Of a DNA stretch of 64,000 nt, positions 12,325 through 24,183 are shown piece after piece. Numbering within the stretch: the first letter of the stretch is position 1; every line of letters begins with the position of its first letter. This DNA is from Eutypella sp. D-1 (lineage: Eukaryota > Ascomycota > Sordariomycetes > Xylariales > Diatrypaceae): NCBI GenBank assembly GCA_023313575.1, contig JAJTTP010000006.1, positions 1,054,001-1,118,000 on the forward strand, written 5' to 3'. The notes beneath the pieces were generated by a model. The model did no database searches, was not told the origin of the DNA, and worked only from the letters and a program-made list of their open reading frames with translations. The translations under genes and the position numbers were made by a program.

Positions 12325-13930
12325 TATTCTATTCGTCGGAGATGACATAGAGCACCCATAAGTTAACCACGTTACACCGTCCCATACGACAAGAACATGG
12401 ACGTGCATGAGCGACAATCCAAGAACATCGGGTTAGAGAAAAGAGTCCACCGGACGGGGAGCTACGCCGGGGTGTGTCGGAGCCTGGAAACCACCGACTA
12501 TCAGGCCCGCCGAGGATCCTCATGCTTAGCACGCCGCACGGCGACCCGGCGGACAAGTGCGTGTACGCGCTCAAGCCGCACCTCAGCGCAGGCGACGTTA
12601 TCATCGACTGCGGCAACAAGCACTGGTCCAACACGGAGCGGCGGCAGCGCGACCTCGGCAACGAAACGGCGGGGCCTATCCACTACGTGGGGTGTGGGGT
12701 GTCCGGGGGCTATCAGAGCGCGCGGCACGGGCCGTCGCTGTCTCCCGGCGGCAGCCCGGAGGCGCTACGCAAGGCGGCACCGCTCCTCTAGCGCCTGGTG
12801 GCACGCGACCTCCGCGGCCGCCTATGCGTCGCGCCGCGCCTTGGCCCCGCCGGCTGCGGCCACTACGTCAAGATGGTGCACAACGGCATCGAGCAGGGCA
12901 TGATGAGCGCGATAGCCGAAGTATGGGCGCTGTTGACGGACGGGCTCGGGCTGGGCCACGACGAGACGGCTGCCGTTCTCGCGGACTGGAACGCCCGCGA
13001 GGACGGGCCCCTGCGCGACGCCTTCCTCGTTGACATCGGCGCGGCCATCGAGCGCGCGAGAGCGCCGCCCGCCGATGGCCGCGGGGTGGAGGGGCGCGTG
13101 ATCGACCGCGTACGCGACGAGGTCACGCAGGGCGATGAGGGCACGGGGGTTTCGACATACGAGGAGGCTGTCACGCTATGCGTGCCCGCGCCCTCGCTGC
13201 TTGCCGCGCATCTGTTCCGCTGCGCGTCCTCGGACCTCGCGCGCCGCGCCTAGAACAGGGAGGCGGCTGGCGAGGGCGGGAGGAGCGCGGGTAGCCTCGA
13301 CCCCCGGCGGCTTTCCTTAGAGGGGAGAGAAAGGGGGGAGGGGGGAGAAGAGGAGGGGGCGAGGATGAGACGATTCATCGATCACCTCCACGGGACGACA
13401 TACTTCTGCTTCCTGGCGTGCTTCGCGCAGGGCCTCGACATCGTCCGACGCAAGGACCGCGCTGAGGGCTAGGGCCTGAACTACGCCGACGACGTGCTGC
13501 AGACCTGGCGCGGCGGCTGCATCATCCAGGCGGACGGCGTGGTGGATGTGCTGGAGGAGGCGTTCCGAGAGAGAGGAGGGCTGGATCTGGGCGGAGACAC
13601 CACCGCAACCCCAGCTCCGACCCCGGCTCCGGTCCTGTCGAGCCCCGCGGTGGGCCGCGAGCTGGCGCGCCAACCTGCCGTCCGCGAGGGAGGCCGTGCT
13701 GCACGCCGTGGAGGCGGACCTGCACGTCCTCGCCCTCGCCCAGACCCTCGAGTACTACAAATACGAGACCTCGACGCGCCTGCCGACCCGCTTCACCGAG
13801 GCCCAGCTCGACTTCTTCGGCCATCACATGTTGGGCGGCGCGCGGCGATCTGATCGATGCCGCCAATGCCCCGTGCAAGGGCGTCCACCACTTCGAGTGG
13901 CGCCCGGCCCGGGGTATCCATGGGAGGTGA
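12139..13930 (+). pseudogene. broken 6-phosphogluconate dehydrogenase (decarboxylating) copy
   Basis: Pieces of a 6PGDH appear in the correct order across all three plus frames. The Rossmann start GMMGVGSMGSM is near 12144. Next come the STPHG region, the TERRQRDL helix, the substrate-binding motif GVSGGYQSARHGPSLSPGG near 12697-12755, the catalytic KMVHNGIEQGMM motif near 12871, a HGTTYF/FAQGLD helix near 13395, WRGGCIIQAD near 13510, and the C-terminal LEYYKYETSTRLPTRFTEAQ, ending HHFEWRPARG before a TGA at 13928. Breaks seen: in-frame TAG at 12789, 13251 and 13470 (the last where the family has Trp, so TGG to TAG), and frame changes near 12510, 13660-13690 and 13835-13855. An intron with donor GTAAGT at 12228 holds a long AG repeat. 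An upstream ATG at 12046 with a GC-AG intron could be the old first exon, but it leaves the frame off by one. An active copy would act in the oxidative pentose phosphate pathway. This one cannot make a full enzyme unless the breaks are sequencing errors. Confidence 0.9.
12235..12320 (+). repeat. (AG)43 dinucleotide microsatellite
   Basis: Uninterrupted AG repeat of 86 bases, starting two bases after a canonical GTAAGT donor (12228-12233) of the broken 6PGDH gene, so it lies in the former intron. Pure tracts of this length mutate quickly and should be polymorphic between isolates. Confidence 0.98.
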
Positions 13931-15434
13931 AAAGGCCCTCTTCTGGCTTGGATGGCGATGGATTGGGAAAGTTCCACGGATACGATGAAGGGGGGGGGGG
14001 TGTTTGATAGATGAAGGAGAAGATGCGAGCGCGGTATTCTGACAGTCGATGGACGAGGAGATTAGGTGGGTTACATGGGATTATGATTGCCAATAGCTGT
14101 ATTGCATCCATTCTAACCTCTGCAAGTAGCTTACTACCTCACTTGCCTGCGTGTCATCGACATTCCGTTTATCTGCCTCCACCCCAGTTGCTTAGCGCGT
14201 GGATCATCGTGCAGAAAATTTCATAGGGCAGTCGAGATACTTCTCTGCTAACCTTAGAAATCATGTACCTAGGAATCGCCGCCACCCAGAAGCAGGTTTG
14301 GGCCAAAAAATTGCTTTCCCACCTCAAAGAGGCTCAGTCATCATTAGTAATAGGAAACTGTCTATGATCCAGCTGGTGCTGGAGGTGGAATAAATGGAGG
14401 GGCTTCAGGGGATGGATGAGTGGTGGCTTCACATTCTACTTATCTGCCCCTCGTTTTGTGCAACCGGAGGATTTCTCCGCGCGTAACTATGCCCTTAACC
14501 CGGACTCGGTATTAAAGCAGATAGATAGATAGATTGGGGAGAAGTCCGGACCCGGGTTGCGCGCCTATGCAACGGGGCTGTAGCCACACATCGAGCCCTT
14601 CTCATATGCTGCAGACATAATATTCCAGGTCGCCGGCTACCCATCTTTTAATAGCTCTGGCTACGGCCGTGGCGGACGAGAAAAATCTCTTATAAGATCG
14701 CATATTCTTAGACATTCCCGAAAGAGCGAATAACAATATGAATCAGGCTTGGTAGTAGCAGTAACCTGCGTTTCTGCCGAGGGAGTCACGTCATCCTCAA
14801 GAAAAAGGGGGCATTGTCGAGATCGTAATTATTATCGTTTTTTGCAATTAGTGCTGTTCCATGGATGGAGGTGTAGCTTTCGAGGGCCCTCCGAGTTGGT
14901 GGTAAACACCTTTGTCTTTTATCTCTCTCAGGCCCAAAGTCAAGCGGAAACGGCACAAATGAAGAGGGTTGTGGACGAGTGGGCAGCTCGACATGCCTCC
15001 CCCCCTTTCCCTTTCCTTGGCGACGGAGGTGTTTTTTTTAGCCTCCAGTCTCTCCAAACCCGCCCATCAACTGGTTTTGCCCACCTCATGCAGAGCGTAG
15101 AACCCAAACCCCCAATGGCCGTTTAACTCCTATAAAAGTGCTTTATGTCTTGCTTCCTCCACATACTTATACACATTATCAGCCCATTCCACCAGGCCCC
15201 GCCAATATGCCAGTCAACATTATCATCATATTTTCAATCGATGCATTACCCCCCACCGCGGTCGTATCGGTCCAAGTCCAGGTAATGTATGGCATATGAA
15301 TAGGCCAATGATAAGAAATCGGTGAAGCCGAAAAGTGTGGCTCCACCGAGTATTCTTCGAAGAGTTTAGCGCATTTCGCCGGCAACGCGCTTAGTGCCGC
15401 TGGGTCCTTATTTGTGGACTTCAGTGGACGCGCC
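13931..15434. other. spacer between 6PGDH pseudogene and elongase
   Basis: No supported gene. A G11 run sits at 13990-14000, just after the pseudogene end. The few hundred bases before 15435 are probably the 3' untranslated region of the minus-strand elongase. A TATAAAAG sequence at 15131-15138 points toward that 3' end and has no matching plus-strand gene. Confidence 0.5.
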
Positions 15435-16667
15435 TCACGCCTTGCGGGACCGCGTAGAAACGCCGTTGGACCTAGCACCGGTCGTCCTCGCCTTACCGAG
15501 CGTGTCGACGGAAGCGGTGACGTGAGGGTCGGGCAGAGGAGCCTGGGACATGCGACGGAGGGACTTGCGGGCGCTTGGGGCCTTCTGATCGCGCTTGTAG
15601 GTGGCAATATAGAAGGAGATGAACAGGACGAGGTAAGAGCTGAGGACGCCAATACCAGCAAAGGCAGCGAATTCCTCTCCGGCGCATTTACCGTGGTTGG
15701 GCATGTAGGGGAAGTAGCGCGAAGTGAAGTAGGTGTAAGAGGCGAAGTAGACGAATCCTGCGTGGTCGCCGATTAGACATTATCCTGACATATTTCATCA
15801 GGGCTGAGGAATACAACATACCGAGATCGATGATGAACTGGATGATCTGCAGACGAGTGACCCACTCCTTCCACCAGATACGAATGCCACGGGCACTCTG
15901 GAAGTAGTACCAGTACATGACAACATGGACGGTCAAGTTCAGGGTGATGGGAACCCAGGAAACAGCGGTGTTACCGATCAGCTGGCTGTAGCAAAGAACA
16001 GCAGTGGCGCCATGGTGGTAGCAGTGGAGGAAAGCTGCTAGTTGTTAGAGGCAAAGATCTCAACGAGGGCATGGAGCCTGCGCATTCTAAGGTTATCTCA
16101 TCACTCACTCAGGGGCTTCTTCTTGAGGAACAGGAAGACAGTGTCCAGCAGCTCGAGGTACTTGGTAAGGTAGTTCAACTGGATTCCATGTTAGCCATAA
16201 TGCGTCCCGGCGCGCAAACATTAGGGACAGGGTCTCCAACGCACGTAGTACAGAGTGACCAGTGGCGGGGTCCAACCTCCACCAGCATTGCAAATGGCGT
16301 AGAAGATTCCGTGACGGGCGACAGTCGGAACTAGCTGCTCAATAAAGAGAACCAGGAGAATACCGCTGATTGCAGTGAGGTAGAAGTTGTGGATCAGGAA
16401 GATAGTCTTCAGCTTGAAAGGCTCTCGGTTGCGCATCCATTCGCGACCACCAAAGATAATGGCGTAGTATATGACGACAAAGATAGAGGTCTCCTTCAGG
16501 GTCGACATGGGGGTCTGGCCAGTCTGAAATCTGAAATCCTCAGCTGGGTAACCCATCACGGACTCCCAGGCCTTGCTGAAGATGGGCCAGAGATGCACGC
16601 CGAAAGGACGGTCTATGGTTGGGACAGGGAAGGAATCCCATAATGCGGCAGGGGAGTCGCTCGACAT
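15435..16667 (-). CDS. very-long-chain fatty acid elongase (ELO family, 3-ketoacyl-CoA synthase)
   Basis: Four exons, 16245-16667, 16109-16178, 15822-16034 and 15435-15757, join with GT-AG introns of 66, 74 and 64 bp to give 342 residues. The ELO signature is complete: KYLELLDT (about 147-154), the HxxHH box HCYHH (168-172), [13 protein letters not shown], and TRLQIIQF. Several hydrophobic segments fit a multi-pass ER membrane protein. The family condenses malonyl-CoA with long acyl-CoA, the first step of the ER elongation cycle that feeds sphingolipids and GPI lipids; yeast relatives are ELO2/FEN1 and ELO3/SUR4. The C-terminal tail after YKRDQKAPS is hydrophilic and basic. Which yeast paralogue is the orthologue cannot be told by eye. 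The start is the ATG at 16667 ([12 protein letters not shown]). Upstream, on the coding strand, there is a long CT-rich tract (about 16880-17250) typical of fungal promoters. Confidence 0.95.
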
Positions 16668-19600
16668 GATGCCAATATTTCTTCGACTTCTCTCCTTTCC
16701 TCCTTTATATTCTATGTTCTATTATGAACCCAGGTCGCTCAATTATTAGCCTGATAGTCGGTTGATCGGCGGGTCGTTCGTGGGTTCGCGTCTATAGCAA
16801 ACAACAGCGGCTTTTCTTTTAATTCCTCGGATCTTATGAAAGACGTATTAAGTGAGGTGATAAAGACAGTAAGACCGAAACCAAGTCACTTTTCTTTTCT
16901 CTTTTCTTTTCTCTCTCCCAAAGGACCAAAACGGTAGACAAAGAGTGATAGTGGTGTTGACGGTGGTGGCAATGTCAACAGTGAGTGACTGAGTAAACAC
17001 ACTGTTTGGTCCGTTATGAAGCCGAACAGAGACCAACCGACAACGACAACGGCAACGGCAACGAAGACTCGGTCAATGACAGGATCAGGAGATAGGCACC
17101 TGGTAATTGATCGAGGACGACTGATAGAATAAAAAAGATATACAGCGTCGTAGAGGAAGAAGGGGAAGAAGAAAGAAGAGAAGTAAGAAAAAAGGCCAGA
17201 CGAGAGTAAGAGAGAGAGAAGGAGAGAGGAAGCGCGGAAATTAGAAACTCTCCAGAGAAAAAGTAAGTAAGTAATCAAGCGTCCACTCGAGATGTTTTTA
17301 ATCGCAGCAGAAAGAAATCCCAATTAGCATACTTAAGTACTTCAGGTACCTACATAATAAGTAGTACGAAGAAGTAGTTAGTTAAAGCCAGCCAAGCAGG
17401 GCCGCTACTACTGTTCCTTCATTCATAAGACTAAAAAGGGGACCGTAAGGGGAAATAATAATTTTGCATCTCATTTACGCTAACTTGAGATGGCTTAGGT
17501 CCCTCTACTATGCAAAAGACGCAAGGTACTTCGGATGTATTATATGTACTATACTGTAACTGCTGTAATCAGCTTCAGTGCTACCTGTGAACAACTTTGG
17601 AGCGTAATCTCTCAATCCCCATTGAACAGCACCGAAATTGCACCAAATGCCTGACGCTTGGCTGCTTTCTTAGGCCTGGTTAGCCGTCTAGGCATCTTCA
17701 TAAGAACAAAAGGGACCTTTTGGACACATGTGTCAGCCAAAAACATTCAAATGGGGCTAACGTGGTACTTCTAGGTACGAGCTGGGGGGTGGAAAGCCGA
17801 CTCCAGGGCTTTATCCATGCCTCGGGTGTAAGTCGCGCCCGCGACCGCGTAGTATAAACTGTAATTATGCTGTACCCTATCTGATAATTGGCTAATGGCT
17901 GATAACTAAGACCTGATAGACCCATAGTTTCCTCAATGACAATTTGATTTGCTACGACTGTAGTAAATTCCTCGAAATCCCATTGGCCAATCGGAGCCCG
18001 TTTAAAAACCGTGCATCCCGCAGCTTAGAGGTACTTCAGTCGAAAAACACGTGACCCCCTTTTTCTCCTTGATAACTGCCCGGAGGTGTAACTCCTCCCA
18101 TGGAACCCAAACAAAGGTCAGAACTACCGAGGTAAAATATGACAGTATGGGAAGTATGCATGTACTTACGTAGAGTAGAGTAGACGGGAGTATGTGCGTG
18201 CGCGAAGTTCTCCTTTTTCCTATTCATATGGAAATCCGTTCCTTCAACAAAAGCCGCCGGTTGTGGAGAATATGGGAGAATTGTTGGGAACCACCTTGCC
18301 TGGACACCTGCACAGCAGCCGCCGGGCCATCTCCAATTCTCGATTTTCAAATTCTCCCAAGATTCTTACTAATATCTTTAAATCCGCAACCCCATGATGA
18401 TAGTATTATGCTCTACTACCTAAGTATGTATATGTTATCCATGGGCATTACTAAACCATGCGGCGGCTGGAGACTGGAACGCAAGCACGAGTCAACCTTA
18501 AAACGCGGTTAAGTGGGAGCCGATAAATGTCTGCCTGGAACATCAGGATAAACCACCTTCAACTACATAAGCCAAGTAATACAATTCATCAGGTTTAACC
18601 TGTTTGTACCCGTGAACATACTTATTAACAGGGTTACCATGTTTATATAAATTGCACGAGACCCTTTACACTACAATCCGTAGGCATAACCACCGAGCCG
18701 GCCGGCGCTATGGGCCCGATATTTCGATCGTTTTTTACTTTATTTTTTTGAGCCTCGGTCGGCTTTGCGATAGTCGGTCGAGCTCGTGATTATCGTCATT
18801 AGCTACATAGTACTTATCTATGTAGCCATCCTGCCTCACAACCTCGTACTACCCATTAACTCCAGTTTTATGCCGCTTAATTATACCCAGCAGCTTAGGT
18901 CCCTCTACCCCATCTCCCGTCATAATGCCTGCACAACTGCTGTTGCCCTGCTGCCGTTCCTGCAGTTGAACAGTCAAAGCCTCTCAGCCAAATGCGACAT
19001 GCATGCACAGTTGACGTAACGGTGCCTCAACGGCGGGAAAGGCTTACTCGTCAAAGTTGACGTAAGCACGCCAATATATGTCATGGGGTTTGCGGCGGGT
19101 CAGCCAGGCCAGCCAGGCGCAGCAGTAGATGTCGTCGTCGACCTCGGAAATTCGGCCACGGAACGTCGGCAGCTTCGGAGCCCGGTTCTCCATAGTTCTC
19201 CATACCTACCTACCTACCTACCGTGTCTATCTCGGCTCTCCATCTCCCCTAGTAAGTAGTAACCTACCTAAGATAAGCACTTATTCAAACCTAGTTGAAA
19301 TTCCACTGGGCCGGGACGCCGGGCTACGCACATACAACATTACCTACCTACCCTGATCTACCTCGGAATCTGACAGATCAACGGCATTTTGACATGCCTG
19401 TAGATCTCTCTGTTTCTTCATGCAGTGCACATATACTCTCTGAGGCTCTCTGACTAGCTCTGCATGTTCTCACCCCCGCCCGCGGGGGATCATGGATGCG
19501 TCCATCTGAAGATTTGCGAATTTCTGGATCGCACGCCGGGTTACCCACGTCCGTTTCCAAGAAAGGCACTTTAATGGCCGGGTATCCTGCGTCTGGTTCG

Positions 19601-22600
19601 CATCTCTATGGCCATGGATCGTGAGCGGATCCGACGAACGTCGGGCCCGTCCACTGCGAATAATGTTTAAGATCCGATCTATGAGCTAACTAATCCTACA
19701 ATTTTTTTTTTCGGGAGCTTTCTATGCATATGGAAAGGGTTTGAATATTTGCCAGGCCCCGGAGCTTGCACCTTAACCCGTCTGCACTGGAGGCTGTTGC
19801 TTTCGCAGGATACAAGATTGCAAGAGTTATGCTCAGATATGCAGTGCGCGTGCGCGCGAGGCTTCTCAGGCAGCAGCTGGGCCGATTAGGTGTCATAGAT
19901 GGGCACGAGCATAGCCAACCCCCCCCCCCCCCCCTTTCCCCCCCCCCCACAAACCGCTCTTATAGAGCCTAAATGGGCTGCAAACATATGGTCTTGCGGC
20001 CTGACTCTCAGATCATACAACTCCGCGGCGCCCAGGAGCCTCTAGTTGGGTGCTTCAACTCGCTCACGATATCTTAATCGTGGCTCGATGCTTAGCGATC
20101 GCCGGTGACAGTCGGTCTTCGCTATTGGGTCCGGATCTAACGGTCTGTAGACTGGGTTTGGCTCCCTGTCCCACAGAGCCCGCATACAGCCGATGCCGTA
20201 CAGAAGAGAAGAACCTCTACCGTTGCAGCGGGTTCCTTGAACGTGACTACTGTGATATGATACGAGACCAGCAACCTTCCAAGAAGCAAATATGGCCTGC
20301 TGCGCAGGAGGTCGTCAAGAGTATCGCAATCTTCTATAAACGGTTTGAATCTCTCGAATTTAGCGGGACTCATCACCGAACGGGACCCAACCTAGCTGGC
20401 GACGCGCCACATCCGTGCGAGGCACACAATATAAGTCGGGTAATCAGAAAAAATGTGATTTGATACTCAAGAAGCTGCTACACAAAGCTTTTATAAGGGG
20501 CTCCTGCGACCGATGCTCCGACTGGATCTGGCCCGCCCTCGGAGTACGCTTAGGAGCGCGTCCTCGCCCGGTGGGTCTGTAAGGGCGATTATATAGCCTC
20601 TGAGAAGAATCGGGATTATCCTTCGGCAGGGATAAGGCAGACGGCGGACGATGAAACTAGACCAGGCACGTAGTTCGCGCGCTCGCTGGCATAGCCATGG
20701 GCGTAGCTTACATTGCCACAAGATGTGAGGTCAGTCGATGTCGAGCCCGAGGGGCGCACAGGTGGACTTCTTCTGCGCGTCCCGCCCCCCCCCCCCCCTG
20801 CGGCAACCCGCCTGGCTCTGGGCGATATATGGCCATGCAACCGGGACGCGGGCGCTCTTCGCGGCCCCCGACTCTCAGCTCTCAGAGTACAGAAGTGGCA
20901 TTCGGGCTATCTATCATGCCCCTTGTGCTGGACGCCCTAGAGCTGCTCTCTACAGGGCTGGCGATATCAGCGGGGTCCAAGTCGTGTTATTGTAGCATGA
21001 AGGCATGAATCCGAAGATAGCTGGCAAGCCAGCCTTCACCGACTGACATCGGAACACATCGACGCGCAACGCTGTTAGCCACGCCCCCTTTCGGGCTCCT
21101 GTCTACCACCAGTACCATTCGCGTACCTGGGCTTGCCGTGGCCGTTGAAAGGGGCTTTTCGTCCGGTATCGATTGATAGGCATATATGGAATCCCCTTTT
21201 GGGGTAGAGCACCACTATAATGTCAGCGTGTGGTGGGAGTGATAGGGAGACCATATCTACAGTCAATAGGAGCCACTCGATTCTAGAGAACACACTCCTA
21301 AACATCGGGCATTCGGGGCTTTTCTTCTTTCTTTCGAAAGCTACGGATCATAGAGCTTTTGATAACCCGGTCGCACATTTCTTCTAGAAGAGAAGGTGGG
21401 CCACATGTTTGTTACACAATGGTTGCCGTGGTGGCACATGGGCCGCCGCTACATCCATATAAATAGAAATAATGGTTCCTGCTCAGAGAGACAGACTAGT
21501 CACGAATGAACGTCGGGTCACCGTCCTACCTCCATGAATATTCCAGGGCTGCGTTCTAGGGGGTAGTTGAGTAAGGGGTGGTGTACGATGTACGGATACA
21601 CGACTGCGCAACCTAACTGCGCAATACAATACCCACGCGAGGTCTTCTCGTCCTACTACTCCTCCTGGTTACCATTGTGTGTCCCGCCGGGTCCACGTGC
21701 GTCGAGGTACAGTGGCCGATTCCTTCTTAAATAACATACCTACCTAAGTAGTCGAGTCTGGAAGTGTTGTACTAACAGAAGTATCGTACAAGATGGCGAG
21801 TCGCTAAGTAGATTGGTGCATCGTGTTCGAGTATGCGAATAGCCAGCCATCACATGTTACACAATTGTTCAAGGTGCGGTTACCGTTACAGTTGCAGTGG
21901 CAGTGCGCAGCTACTATATGTTGTTCCATATTAACTGGCTAGAAATCAGAAAGGAAACCTACACCTAAGCATTGACTACGAAGTAGAAGTATGCAGGTAT
22001 TTTATGTATGCATGCAGGCAAAGCTTGTGGACACGAGAAATGAAGGGTTTACCATATCTCTCAATTCTAAGACCTCCATTTCTTGTGTCTATGACTTTTG
22101 GTAGGTATAAGTTGAAAGAAGGTAATCTGCATTGCATTAATGTGTATGTAAAACAAAAGAAAAAAAAATGTAACTATCCGTAGACCCAAATGACGCAAGG
22201 GGGGGGGGGGGGGGGAAGGGAGTGAATGACGTCTTTGCGGGCTCCCGAGGTCTTATCCCCATGTCATGTCTCGCAGTGGCAGTGGGCAGCGGGCAGCGGG
22301 CCCGCACACGTTGAATCGTGACAGCTCGGGCCACGTTGTGACGGGAAGGTTGTGCTGTGGCATGACCAGTTCCAAGTGGTGTGACTTTCCCCGGGTTTAC
22401 CTATTTCCAGGTAACGAGCCCTGGAGCCTGACAAGTTCAGCCCGCCAACAAGAGAAGACTGCAAATGCCTAGCAAATCCCGACCTGGAGAAGAGCTGAGA
22501 CGAGACGGCGGAACGGGCAGATGGCAGATGGCCTGTATGTATGGTATGGACGTACTGGACGTACGGTACGTAAGGATGAGCCGATTGCCCCACGAAATGA

Positions 22601-23149
22601 TAACCTTAGCCTAGAAAGGCATAACGAGTAACGAATCAGCGGGGCGTACTGATCAAATAGCCAATCAAATTTCTGCGATTGGATAGCGAATTCCCACTTT
22701 GGATGATTCCGAGGATGTACCTTAAGAATGTAACCAATGAGGGGGCGGAAAAGATGCATTAGATCTATCCTATGGATACCTAAAGCTAGAAAAGAAAGAA
22801 AAAAGCTCTGACCAGAGAGAAAATGGAAACCGACCGTACGACACTGGACGCCGGACATTTGCTCCAAAACTTCGATACTTGCATCGCACTTTGTATGTAT
22901 GTGTGTTAATGTGTGTGTGTTTTGTAACTCCAGTCTCCAGTCTCCAGTCAGTCAGTACAGTACCTAACCTGTAACTCCTCCGAACGTAGTTTGCAGTCAT
23001 AATCAACGCAAAACAACTCGAATCGTCTCTTCTTCCCCCTTTCCCTCAATCAACCCCCCCCCCCTCTCCACTCCTTTTTTTCCATTACTTATAAAATAGA
23101 CAAAATTCCAATAAAACCCCCCTCCCCTCTTCCCTCCCCTTCCGAAAAT
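16668..23149. other. 6.5 kb spacer between elongase and COX6
   Basis: The left part is the CT-rich elongase promoter (minus-strand sense) and the right part the COX6 promoter, with C11 at 23054-23064. Between them I see no supported gene. It holds many TACCTA/TAGGTA motifs (17345-17352, 18418-18425, 19202-19220, 19342-19350, 21739-21748), a CCAAT-type palindrome ATTGGCCAAT at 17983-17992 followed by TTTAAAAA, and long poly-C/poly-G runs at 19919-19934, 19938-19948, 20785-20798 and 22199-22215. Confidence 0.5.
22199..22215 (+). repeat. G17 homopolymer
   Basis: Seventeen consecutive G residues, the longest of several poly-G or poly-C runs of ten or more found outside genes in this window. Such runs are length-unstable and error-prone in sequencing. 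Confidence 0.95.
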
Positions 23150-24183
23150 ATGTCCTCGACTTCTCTTCTACGGATCGCCGCCCGTACCGGCCCCTCGAAG
23201 ACATTTTTCCGCGCGAACCGCCCCGTCGCTCCCAGCCGGGCGAGCGCCTCTTTCCTCCCGGGCCTCGTCGCCGGTTCCAGCCTTAACTTCAGCACCACCG
23301 TCAACCGACGAAGTGAGCATCAGGAGGAAACCTTTGAGGAATTTACTGCCCGGTAAGGGATTCATTTCTTCGTATTTCTCTTTGCGACTTGAATGCGGGT
23401 TGTTTTGCTTGGTGTTGTAGCTTTCGGATAGTTTTTTTCTTTTCTTTTTTATGTTTTATTTTTCTTTCTCTTTTCATTGGATGAACAAAATACAACCCGG
23501 CAACCCAAACTCAGTATACATACCATACTCGTTGAACTTACCTTAGATGGGTGGCCTCCGGTGGCCTCCCGGTTACTTAAGGAAGGGCCCAATTGGATTG
23601 ATTTCCTTCTCAAAAAAGGCTTGTGATATTATTGAGATACAACTGCTAATTCATACCTTGATAATAGTTACGAGAAGGAGTTTGATGCTGTGCAGGATGT
23701 CTTCGAGTTGCAGGTTGGTCTGACCTATGCGCCTCTCCTCCCCTCACGACTCCCCTCACGATCCCCCCTCTTGATCCCCTCTTCGCCCCCCTCCGGAATC
23801 CACATCCACATAGCGCACACATGCGCACATCCTGGCGGGTCACCTTATGCGTCATATATTCAATTTCGCCCGATATCACCAACTTATCACCTCCACCTAT
23901 CGAGAACGAGTCATGTGAACCATTCTAACATAAACCTACTCAGCGCAACCTGAACAACGCCTTCGCCTACGATCTCGTCCCCTCTCCTTCCGTTGTCCAG
24001 GCCGCACTTAAGGCCGCGAGACGGGTCAACGACTACCCCACCGCCGTACGAATCTTCGAGGGCATCAAGGCCAAGGTCGAGAACAAGGGCCAGTACGAGG
24101 AATACCTTACCGAGCTGAAGCCCCTGAAGGACGAACTCGGCATCCTGCTGAAGGAAGAGCTGTACCCGGAGGAGGCCAAGTAA
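23150..24183 (+). CDS. cox6: cytochrome c oxidase subunit COX6 (mammalian subunit Va homologue)
   Basis: Three exons, 23150-23352, 23668-23713 and 23944-24183, separated by GT-AG introns of 315 and 230 bp, give 162 residues. The N-terminus (MSSTSLLRIAARTG, rich in Arg and Ser with no acidic residues) is a mitochondrial import presequence of roughly 45-55 residues. The mature part carries the COX6/Va signature: YEKEFDAVQDVFELQRNLNN, then ALKAARRVNDYPTAVRIFEG and KAKVENKGQYEEYL. Length and order match the family. The protein is a nuclear-encoded peripheral subunit on the matrix side of complex IV and is needed for holoenzyme assembly. The introns are several times longer than in most other genes here. 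The 120 bases before the ATG are strongly pyrimidine-rich, as in highly expressed fungal genes. Confidence 0.97.

Noticed and set aside
16825..16830. CCTCGG (Ctf1/Far-type target) upstream of the elongase, and CCGAGG at 51700-51705 upstream of the regulator itself
   Set aside because: A six-base site is expected about thirty times in this window on both strands, so two matches are no evidence of regulation.
20137..20376. 79-codon minus frame with a helix-like start (FERFKPFIEDCDTLDDLL)
   Set aside because: Looks slightly protein-like, but no family is recognised, no flanking exon fits, and a longer plus-strand frame overlaps it.
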